From: Conexibacter sp.
Lineage (GTDB): Bacteria > Actinomycetota > Thermoleophilia > Solirubrobacterales > Solirubrobacteraceae
Direction of reading: 5' to 3'
Assembly (NCBI GenBank): GCA_025964055.1
Contig: JAOPZP010000179.1
Span: 1 to 18,093, forward strand
DNA length: 18,093 nt
Each line of letters opens with the position of its first letter. The stretch's first letter is position 1. The position numbers and the translations under genes were made by a program. Below the pieces are notes generated by a model. That model had not been told where the DNA came from and did not search any database. It worked only from the letters and a program-made list of their open reading frames with translations. Positions 7,486 to 12,999 of this stretch are shown here, in pieces.

Positions 7486-8903
7486 CCGGTCGCCCTCACG
7501 CGCTGGCTGGGATCGCATTGGGCGTTGGCGAGGTCGCCGTCGTCGACGAACGGCGCCGAGCCGTCGGCGGGAGCCGGCGTCGAGGCGCCCGGGCAGCGCT
7601 GCAGGTTGCCGTTGGTCAGCGCCGGGTTCGTTCCGCGGTCCCCGACCGGCCGCGGCGTCAGCTGCGGGCCGCTGCCGTCGTTGCCGTAGGTCAAGGCGTT
7701 GAACACGGGGACCGAGCGGATGTAGTGGCCGTTGGCGTCGTAGGTGCCGGCTGCGCCGCCGAAGCTCTTGACCCACGACACGAGGTCGGGGACGTAGGGC
7801 CGCACGAACGAGAAGATCGGCGTGGAGTCCTTCAGCGCCTTCGTGCCGCTGGGGAACGCCTTGTCGGTCAGCTTGCCGAGCGCCGGCAGGTCGCGCAGCG
7901 CGTCGAGCAGGTCGTTGGCCCCGCCGGGCTTGGCGAACATCCGGCGCAGCTGCCCGATGGTCGGCGTCGCCTCCTGCAGCACCGGCGTGAGGTGGCGCAT
8001 GAAGCTCGCGAGGTCCTTCGTCGCCGGCCGCGTCGTGTCGGTGAGGTGCTGCAGGTCGACGAGCGCGGGGCGCAGCGCGGCGAACGTGGCGCTGCCGCGG
8101 TCCAGCGCCCCCGGGACGCTGTCGAGCGCCTTGGTCAGCGACGCGGTGTCGGCGCCCAGCGCCGCGGTCGTCTGGCGCGTGTTGCTGACGAGCTGCGTGA
8201 GCTGGTCGCGATGGTCGGCGATCGCCCCCATCGCGTCGCCCGTCTCGGTCAGGAACTGCTCGAAGGTCGCGCTCTCGCTGGTGATCTCGCCCGCCAGCGA
8301 GCTGAGCGTCGCGAGCGTCTTGGGGATCTCCTTCGCCGACCGGTTGGCCGCCGGCTCGCGCCCGCCGTACCACGCGGCCGAGCCCTTGATGAACTCGCGC
8401 AGGCCCTCGCGCGTCTTGGGCTCGAGCGTGTTGAACAGCTGGTCGATCTCCACCAGTGAGGTGGTCTTGTCGCCCCGGATGGTCGCGTGGTCGTCGAGGG
8501 CCGGCCGCGTCTGCGACGCCGGGCTCAGGTCGACGTAGCGGCTGGCCACGCCCGTGAGGCCCTCGGCGCGGATGGTCGCCGTCGTCCCCTCGTGCAGGCG
8601 CCCGTACGCCCCGGAGACCGTGATGTCGACCTGCGCCTGGTCGTCGGCGCTGAGGTCGACCGACTTCACCGTTCCGACTCCTGTGCCGCCGATGCGCACC
8701 ACGTCGCCCTTGACGAGCTGGCCGGCGTTCTCGAACACCACGCGGTACTGGTGGGGATGGTCGCGAAGGAGCACCCACGCCAGCGCCACCGCGACGAAGA
8801 CCAGTGCGGCGAAGGCGAGCCGGCGCGGCGCCCGGGACGGATGGCGGGCCGCAGAGGAGATGGCGGGAATGTACACGTGCTCGTTTTCGGGGGCAACGTG
8901 CAT
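7482..8903 (-). CDS. Mce family protein (MlaD domain), first gene of the mce operon
   Basis: This 473-residue protein opens the six-gene operon. The ATG at 8903 is the first start; a GTG at codon 10 (8876..8874) is an alternative, and neither has a strong Shine-Dalgarno site. A basic stretch (HPSRAPRR) precedes the membrane anchor at about residues 28-47. The MCE domain spans about 52-128, with GDVVRIGGTGVGTV and AEGLTGVASRYVDLSP. The motif VEIDQLFNTLEPKTR is at about 151-165, followed by helical repeats and a tail with two Cys. In classical operons mceA follows two yrbE permease genes. Here the neighbour upstream is instead a divergent secreted protein (9059), with 155 bp between them. A CATAAC hexamer about 14 bp upstream could be a -10 element, but this is weak. 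Confidence 0.92.
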   Translation of the reverse strand: MHVAPENEHVYIPAISSAARHPSRAPRRLAFAALVFVAVALAWVLLRDHPHQYRVVFENAGQLVKGDVVRIGGTGVGTVKSVDLSADDQAQVDITVSGAYGRLHEGTTATIRAEGLTGVASRYVDLSPASQTRPALDDHATIRGDKTTSLVEIDQLFNTLEPKTREGLREFIKGSAAWYGGREPAANRSAKEIPKTLATLSSLAGEITSESATFEQFLTETGDAMGAIADHRDQLTQLVSNTRQTTAALGADTASLTKALDSVPGALDRGSATFAALRPALVDLQHLTDTTRPATKDLASFMRHLTPVLQEATPTIGQLRRMFAKPGGANDLLDALRDLPALGKLTDKAFPSGTKALKDSTPIFSFVRPYVPDLVSWVKSFGGAAGTYDANGHYIRSVPVFNALTYGNDGSGPQLTPRPVGDRGTNPALTNGNLQRCPGASTPAPADGSAPFVDDGDLANAQCDPSQRVRATG

Positions 8904-8995
8904 GTGTTGGGCTGGCGTTATGGCCGCCGCCCGGGAAGGCTGCCGGCACCGCTCCGTTTCGCTGCCCGCCGCGTTGCGATTGAAGACATGGTTGT

Positions 8996-9024
8996 TTGCG
9001 GCCGGACGCGCCAGGCGTTACGGT
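8996..9024 (+). promoter_or_regulatory. Candidate promoter of the secreted protein gene
   Basis: TTGCGG (8996-9001) and TACGGT (9019-9024) are spaced by 17 bp, a plausible sigma-70-type -35/-10 pair. Transcription would start near 9031 and give a leader of about 28 nt containing the GAGGAG ribosome site. This is pattern matching only. Confidence 0.3.
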
Positions 9025-9058
9025 GCCCCGAGTCGCGGTCCCAACGAGGAGAGCAAAG

Positions 9059-9778
9059 ATGCGCAAGTTCCTGATCCCGGCGGTCGCCATCCTGGCGGTC
9101 GTGGCGATCGAGGTGGCCCCCACGGTGGCCCAGACCAGCCCCCAGACGACGCTGACCGTCACGCCGACCGTCTCGCCCAACAAGGCGGGCACCAAGCAGA
9201 AGCCGCAGGGCGTGAAGCTGGCGTTCAAGCTGCACTGGGAGACGCCCGGCGACCTCGAGAAGCCCATCGTCCAGTCCAGCGACGTGTTCTTCCCCAAGGG
9301 CTCGCTGTACAACGGCGCGAAGTATCCGAAGTGCACCGAGGCCAAGCTCAACAACGGCGGCCTCGCCGCGTGCCCGCCGAAGTCGATCATGGGCAAGGGC
9401 ACCGGTGACGCGTTCGCCGACACGGTGATCACGCACCCGTCGATCACGGTGGTCAACGGCGGCGCCAACAAGGTGTTCCTCTGGACGATCCTGACCAATC
9501 CGGCGCGCGTCCAGAAGGCCGTCCCGGGCACGATCACCAAGCAGTCGGGCAAGTGGGCCTACAAGCTGCACCTGACCGTCCCGCAGGCGCTGCAGATCGT
9601 CGCCGGCGTCCCTATCGCCCTGCGCGACCTGACGGTCACCTCCGGCGGCATGAGCTACGCCAAGGACTGGCTGGCCACGACGTCGTGCCCGGCCACCAAG
9701 AAGTGGCCCTTCAGCGTCACGACGGCGCTCAACACCGGCATCACGTCCACCTACGACGGAACGGTCGCCTGCAAGTAG
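9059..9778 (+). CDS. Secreted four-cysteine protein of unknown function
   Basis: The ATG at 9059 has an excellent ribosome site (GAGGAGAG at 9046-9053) and gives 239 residues; the in-frame extension to 8996 lacks both an RBS and signal-peptide character. A Sec-type signal peptide is clear: MRK, then hydrophobic FLIPAVAILAVVAI, with likely cleavage near VAQT (residue 25). The mature part is rich in Thr, Val, Lys and Gly, suggesting a beta-sheet fold. Its four cysteines (KCTEA, AACPP, TSCPA, VACK) could make two disulfides. Asn/Gly motifs such as NNGG and NGGANK recur. I recognise no named domain. It is divergent from the mce operon, so co-regulation is possible, and a role as an extracytoplasmic carrier or cell-surface protein is only a guess. 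Two tandem hairpins follow the stop codon. Confidence 0.88.
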   Translation: MRKFLIPAVAILAVVAIEVAPTVAQTSPQTTLTVTPTVSPNKAGTKQKPQGVKLAFKLHWETPGDLEKPIVQSSDVFFPKGSLYNGAKYPKCTEAKLNNGGLAACPPKSIMGKGTGDAFADTVITHPSITVVNGGANKVFLWTILTNPARVQKAVPGTITKQSGKWAYKLHLTVPQALQIVAGVPIALRDLTVTSGGMSYAKDWLATTSCPATKKWPFSVTTALNTGITSTYDGTVACK

Positions 9779-9791
9779 GCGCACCGCACAC

Positions 9792-9814
9792 GCGTCCGGC
9801 CGCAGGCCGGACGC
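9792..9814 (+). terminator. Hairpin 1 downstream of the secreted protein gene
   Basis: GCGTCCGGCC (9792-9801) pairs perfectly with GGCCGGACGC (9805-9814) across a GCA triloop. It lies 14 bp after the stop codon. It lacks a T-tract but is very stable, so it probably acts in termination or 3' end protection. Confidence 0.6.
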
Positions 9815-9820
9815 CGCGCT

Positions 9821-9852
9821 CCCCGGGGACCCGGCAGTCCGGGTCCCCGGGG
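9821..9852 (+). terminator. Hairpin 2 downstream of the secreted protein gene
   Basis: CCCCGGGGACCCGG (9821-9834) pairs perfectly with CCGGGTCCCCGGGG (9839-9852) across a CAGT tetraloop, giving a 14-bp stem. It follows the first hairpin by 6 bp. Two strong stems in tandem without a T-tract are typical of terminators in GC-rich actinobacteria. It insulates the TetR gene at 9887 from read-through. Confidence 0.7.
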
Positions 9853-9886
9853 CGTCAGGCGCCATGACGATCAGGGAAGGTCGGTC

Positions 9887-10525
9887 GTGCCCAACATCAG
9901 CGAGCTCACGCGGCCGGTCGTCCTCCGAGAGGGCGCCGCGCCCGTGCCCAGCAGCTGGCCGGCGTGCGCCCGGAGCCGCCTGCTCGCCGCGATGGCCCAG
10001 CGCGCCGCCATCAGCGGCTTCCTCGACGTGACCGTCGACGACGTGATCGTGGCCGCCCGCGCCTCGCGCCGGACCTTCTACGAGCACTTCGCCAACCGCG
10101 AGGAGTGCCTCCTGGCCAGCTACGACGCGATCTGCGACGACGCGCTGCAGCTCGTCAGCGAGGCCGAGCCGGGCTTGCAGCCGGCGCTGACCGCGCTGCT
10201 GCGCTACTTCGCCCAGTGGCCCGCGCACGCGCGCGTGCTGTGCGTCGACATCCTCGCCGCCGGGCCGGCCGGCCTCGCGCGCCACGAGGCGACCATGGCC
10301 CGGCTCGCCGGCGAGATCGTGCGCTATCAAGACCCCGCCGAGCGCCCCGCGCCGGGGATGCTGCGCTCCGACGACGTCGCGCACGCCGTCCTCGGAGCGG
10401 TCCACCGCATCGTCCAGCGCCGCCTCATCGACGGCCGGCACGCGTCGCTGCCGCGACTCGCCCCGGCCATCTGCACCCTCCTGGCGGCCGAGCGCCGCGA
10501 GGCGGGCGGCACCATCACGCCGTGA
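9887..10525 (+). CDS. TetR/AcrR family transcriptional regulator (TetR-1)
   Basis: This 212-residue protein starts with GTG at 9887, preceded by a good GGGAAGG ribosome site. The N-terminal helix-turn-helix (about residues 34-80) ends in the family signature VIVAARASRRTFYEHFANREECLLASYD. The C-terminal half is an all-helical ligand/dimerisation domain, with LCVDILAAGPAGLARHE matching the same region of the paralogs nearby. TetR proteins are usually repressors released by a small ligand. It is cut off from the upstream gene by two hairpins, and its target is not evident. A GTCA-N7-TGAC element at 9854-9868, just upstream, could be an autoregulatory site. Its 3' end overlaps the convergent TetR-like gene by 11 bp (10515-10525). 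Confidence 0.92.
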   Translation: MPNISELTRPVVLREGAAPVPSSWPACARSRLLAAMAQRAAISGFLDVTVDDVIVAARASRRTFYEHFANREECLLASYDAICDDALQLVSEAEPGLQPALTALLRYFAQWPAHARVLCVDILAAGPAGLARHEATMARLAGEIVRYQDPAERPAPGMLRSDDVAHAVLGAVHRIVQRRLIDGRHASLPRLAPAICTLLAAERREAGGTITP

Positions 10526-11147
10526 CGGGCACCCGGGGCTCGAACACCTGCGCCGCTCCCGCCACGTCCTCCAGGAGCGACGGCAGCTCGGGCGCGCGGC
10601 CCTCCTTGACGAGGCCCGCGATCGTCCTGAACACCCCGCCGGCCATCAGCTCGACCTGCAGGTTGGGCAGCCGCGCGTCGATCGCGAGGGTCCCGTCCCG
10701 GCGCTGCTCCTCCTGCAGCAGCGCCACGTAGCGCACGCGGAACGCCTCGCGGATCTCCCGCAGCTCCGGATCGCCGCTCATGGGCGCGACGAAGCAGAGG
10801 TGCGCCATCGCCGGCTCGGACGCGAGCCGGTGCAGCAGGCGCTGCAACCCGGTCGTCAGCTTGTCCGGCCACGAGTCGACCAGGCGCAGCGAGGCCGCGT
10901 ACTCCCCGAACAGCTCCCCGGCCGCCCGCCGGTAGGCGTCGGCGACCACCCGGGCGGCGCCCTCCGCGCAATGCCCCTGGGCCTTGGAGGCGGGAACCCC
11001 CGCCGCCGCGGCCAGCTCCAGCATGGTCACGGGCTCCCCGTCGGCCATGAGCACCGCCGCGGCCGCGGCGGCGCGCAGCCGGCCACAGATCGCGCAATCG
11101 GCCGGGCACGTCCGCGCCCCGGTCAGGACCTCGCTCAGCATCCTCAT
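10515..11147 (-). CDS. Divergent TetR-like regulator with an N-terminal cysteine cluster (TetR-2)
   Basis: I chose the ATG at 11147, which has a GGGGGG ribosome-site-like run 4 nt upstream and gives 210 residues; a GTG at 11201 in frame would add 18. The C-terminal half clearly belongs with its neighbours: VELMAGGVFRTIAGLV...APELPSLLEDV matches the same stretch of the TetR genes at 11331 and 12062. The N-terminal DNA-binding part is odd. It carries TCPADCAICG (C14, C18, C21) and then TMLELAAAAGVPASKAQGHC (C60), where the usual xSRRTFYxHF recognition helix should be. The CX3CX2C group could bind a metal or Fe-S cluster or act as a redox switch. Alternatively the gene has lost DNA binding and acts as a dimerisation partner. 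It is divergent from TetR-3, and palindromic elements lie upstream. Confidence 0.82.
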   Translation of the reverse strand: MRMLSEVLTGARTCPADCAICGRLRAAAAAAVLMADGEPVTMLELAAAAGVPASKAQGHCAEGAARVVADAYRRAAGELFGEYAASLRLVDSWPDKLTTGLQRLLHRLASEPAMAHLCFVAPMSGDPELREIREAFRVRYVALLQEEQRRDGTLAIDARLPNLQVELMAGGVFRTIAGLVKEGRAPELPSLLEDVAGAAQVFEPRVPVTA

Positions 11148-11155
11148 CTGACCCC

Positions 11156-11165
11156 CCGAATTCGG
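11156..11165. promoter_or_regulatory. Candidate operator CCGAATTCGG upstream of TetR-2
   Basis: This perfect 10-bp palindrome begins 9 bp upstream of the TetR-2 start codon and abuts its ribosome site. That is a position typical for autoregulation by a dimeric TetR protein. The evidence is symmetry and location only. Confidence 0.35.
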
Positions 11166-11168
11166 TTG

Positions 11169-11191
11169 CCGGCGGTCCTGCAGGCCGCCGG
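11169..11191. promoter_or_regulatory. Inverted repeat CCGGCGG-N9-CCGCCGG in the TetR-2/TetR-3 divergent region
   Basis: Two perfect 7-bp arms (11169-11175 and 11185-11191) flank a spacer that contains the palindrome CCTGCAGG. It could be an operator for either divergent regulator or a hairpin in the TetR-2 leader mRNA. Confidence 0.35.
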
Positions 11192-11308
11192 ATCGACCCA
11201 CACACGACGTCTAGAGTCATGAGCGGGACGGCTGTGACCCGGAAATCCTCTCCGGTCCGCGGTCAGACCGCAAGCCGGGCGTCGAGCGGAGGACTGGCGG
11301 AAGGTGAG

Positions 11309-11324
11309 AAACAGCAGTATGTTT
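11309..11324 (+). promoter_or_regulatory. Candidate operator/promoter AAACA-N6-TGTTT before TetR-3
   Basis: The inverted repeat AAACA (11309-11313) and TGTTT (11320-11324) overlaps a TATGTT -10-like hexamer (11318-11323). That hexamer ends 7 nt before the GTG start at 11331, so the transcript may be leaderless. Similar ACA...TGT elements occur at 12053 and 15573. Confidence 0.4.
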
Positions 11325-11330
11325 TGACCC

Positions 11331-12035
11331 GTGGAGCACCGGCCGACCCACAATCGCGGACCTCATCAGCTCCCCGCGGGCCGGCACGGCCTGCCGCGCG
11401 CCTTCGTCATCTCCAACCAGCGCGAGCGCATCCTCGACGCGGTCCTGCAGGCCGCCAGCCGCGGCGGCTACGCCGCGATGCGGATCGAGGACGTCATCGC
11501 GATCGCCGGCGTGTCGCGGCGCACCTTCTACGACCACTTCGCCAACAAGGAGGACGCGTTCCTGGCGTCCTACGACCTCGTCCTCGAGCAGCTGCTCACC
11601 GGCGTCTCGACCGCCTTCGCGACGGGCGACACGTGGACCTCGCGCGTGCGCCGCGGCCTCGGGGCCTTCCTGAACCTCCTGGCCGCCGAGCCGATGCTCG
11701 CGCAGGTCTGCGTCGTCGAGGCGCTGGCGGCGGGCCCCCGCGCGCTCGAGCGTCGCACGCGCGCGATGCGCGCCTTCCAGGACCTCCTGATGCCGCCGAT
11801 CGGCGACGCGCTGGCGACATCGACGGCACCGCCGGTGGCGATCGAGGCGATCGTCGGCGGGATCTACGAGGTCATCTACTCGCGCGTGACGACGCAGCGC
11901 ACGCAGGAGCTCCCGACGCTCCTGCCGTCCCTGCTGCACAGCGCGCTGCTGCCGTTCGTCGGCCCCGACATCGCGGCGGCCGAGTACCAGCGGGTCAGGC
12001 TGACTGCGGATGCTCGTGGCGCCTCAGCCACCTGA
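11331..12035 (+). CDS. TetR/AcrR family transcriptional regulator (TetR-3)
   Basis: This 234-residue protein starts with GTG at 11331. An in-frame TGA lies 2 codons upstream, so this is the earliest possible start. No Shine-Dalgarno is seen and a -10-like TATGTT ends 7 nt before, so leaderless translation is likely. A basic N-terminal arm (HQLPAGRHGLPR, residues 12-23) precedes helix 1 (SNQRERILDAV). The helix-turn-helix ends in VIAIAGVSRRTFYDHFANKED (about 55-75). The ligand domain has VVEALAAGPRALERR and IVGGIYEVIYSRV. It is a close tandem paralog of the next gene (TetR-4), probably from local duplication. The target and ligand are unknown; autoregulation through the element at 11309-11324 is a reasonable guess. 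Confidence 0.93.
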   Translation: MEHRPTHNRGPHQLPAGRHGLPRAFVISNQRERILDAVLQAASRGGYAAMRIEDVIAIAGVSRRTFYDHFANKEDAFLASYDLVLEQLLTGVSTAFATGDTWTSRVRRGLGAFLNLLAAEPMLAQVCVVEALAAGPRALERRTRAMRAFQDLLMPPIGDALATSTAPPVAIEAIVGGIYEVIYSRVTTQRTQELPTLLPSLLHSALLPFVGPDIAAAEYQRVRLTADARGASAT

Positions 12036-12052
12036 TCCGTCGCAGCGCCGAC

Positions 12053-12068
12053 GAGACATGTATGTTTC
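12053..12068 (+). promoter_or_regulatory. Candidate operator GAGACATGTATGTTTC before TetR-4
   Basis: This 16-bp near-palindrome (6 of 8 base pairs match) lies in the 26-bp gap after TetR-3 and runs into the proposed TetR-4 start. It contains TATGTT, the same -10-like hexamer as upstream of TetR-3, so TetR-4 may have its own promoter. Confidence 0.4.
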
Positions 12069-12802
12069 CGTGCGTCTTGCCTGAGTCACGGAAGAAGCGC
12101 CAGCGCGAGCCCTACCAGCTGCCTGCGGGACGCCATGGGCTGTCCCGGCAGTTCGTTGTGTCCAACCAGCGGGAGCGCATCCTCGCCGCGGTGGCCGACG
12201 TCTGCAGCAGCGCGGGGTACGTGGCGATGAGCGTCGAGGACATCGTCGTCACCTCCGGTGTCTCCCGCCGGACGTTCTACGACAACTTCCGCGGCAAGGA
12301 GGACGTCTACCTCGCCGCGTTCGACGCGGTGACCGCGCAGCTGCTCGAGCGCGTCGGCACCGCCTTCGCCGAAGCCGACGGCCTCGTCGCCAAGACCCGC
12401 GCGGCGCTGGCGACGTTCCTGGACTTCATCGCCGACGAGCCCACGTTCGCCGACATGTGCATCGTCGAGGTCATGGCCGCCGGGCCCAAGGCCGTCGAGC
12501 GGCGCAACCGCACGATGACCGCGTTCGCGGAGATGATCGAGCAGGCGGCGGCCGCCGAGCTGCCGAAGTCCAAGCTGCCGCCGTCGCTGACGGCCGAGAC
12601 GCTCGTCGGCGGCATCTACGAGGTCGTCTACTCGCGCGTGCTCCAGGGGCGCGGCGACGAGCTGCCGGCGCTCCTGCCCGACCTGCTGTTCTCGGTCCTG
12701 CTCCCGTACGTGGGCCGCGAGACCGCGGCGTCGCTGCTCAAGAACGAGCGCCGGCGCGCCAAGCCGCGAGCCGCCAAGCAGTCGGCTCCCAGCGACTCCT
12801 AA
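12062..12802 (+). CDS. TetR/AcrR family transcriptional regulator (TetR-4)
   Basis: The ATG at 12062 gives 246 residues. A TTG at 12077 is a credible alternative because it matches the N-terminal length of TetR-3 and leaves TATGTT free as a -10 element. The very basic N-terminus (ESRKKRQREPYQLPAGRHGLSR) leads into SNQRERIL, then a helix-turn-helix with IVVTSGVSRRTFYDNFRGKED (about 61-81). The ligand domain shares VVEVMAAGPKAVERR-like and LVGGIYEVVYSRV segments with TetR-3. The C-terminus carries an Arg/Lys-rich tail (NERRRAKPRAAKQ) absent from TetR-3; it could add non-specific DNA affinity. Its stop codon overlaps the stop of the convergent zinc-ribbon ORF by 4 bp (12799-12802). Confidence 0.92.
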   Translation: MFPCVLPESRKKRQREPYQLPAGRHGLSRQFVVSNQRERILAAVADVCSSAGYVAMSVEDIVVTSGVSRRTFYDNFRGKEDVYLAAFDAVTAQLLERVGTAFAEADGLVAKTRAALATFLDFIADEPTFADMCIVEVMAAGPKAVERRNRTMTAFAEMIEQAAAAELPKSKLPPSLTAETLVGGIYEVVYSRVLQGRGDELPALLPDLLFSVLLPYVGRETAASLLKNERRRAKPRAAKQSAPSDS

Positions 12803-12900
12803 TGCGGGCGCAGGGCCCCGCCGCAGCGGGGGCACGAGGAGCGCTGCTCGTCGCGCCGGGGATGCCACAGGCGCAGGCAGCGGTTGCAGATGTGACGCAT
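12799..12900 (-). CDS. Zinc-ribbon microprotein, 33 residues
   Basis: This is a small frame on the minus strand, ATG at 12900..12898 and TAG at 12801..12799. A GAGG ribosome site lies 5 nt before the ATG. The product starts MRHICNRCLRLWHP and carries two CXXC knuckles: C5-x2-C8 and C23-x2-C26, 14 residues apart. This is the classic spacing of a zinc ribbon or rubredoxin-like zinc-binding fold. The rest is Arg-rich (8 of 33 residues). It lies 99 bp downstream of HMG-CoA reductase on the same strand, so it is probably co-transcribed. It could bind nucleic acid or a partner protein. The chance of four perfectly paired cysteines plus an RBS in random sequence is low, but expression is unproven. 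Confidence 0.72.
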   Translation of the reverse strand: MRHICNRCLRLWHPRRDEQRSSCPRCGGALRPH

Positions 12901-12999
12901 GATGGCCTCAGTGATCGGCGCGCGGCGCCGGCGCTGAAGGGGTGACGTTCGCCATGCCACGGTCATTCGGCGTCTTCGGGCGACTCTCCTCCGCCGGCC

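Noticed and set aside
8894..8909. CAAC-N8-GTTG inverted repeat over the first mce start codon as an operator
   Set aside because: Arms of only 4 bp with no symmetric core; expected often by chance.
7486..9552. Giant 1143-residue minus-strand frame extending the second mce gene upstream to 9552
   Set aside because: The added part overprints the first mce gene and the antisense of the secreted protein in another frame. The ATGA overlap start at 7485 is far better.
12908..12955. 15-codon frame (MANVTPSAPAPRADH) between HMG-CoA reductase and the zinc-ribbon ORF, as a leader peptide
   Set aside because: No Shine-Dalgarno at a usable distance. Its only merit is a stop codon just before the zinc-ribbon start.
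12799..12966. 55-residue version of the zinc-ribbon protein starting at the ATG at 12966
   Set aside because: The GGAGGAG upstream is about 20 nt away and the added residues are Arg-rich without pattern. The ATG at 12900 has GAGG at correct spacing.
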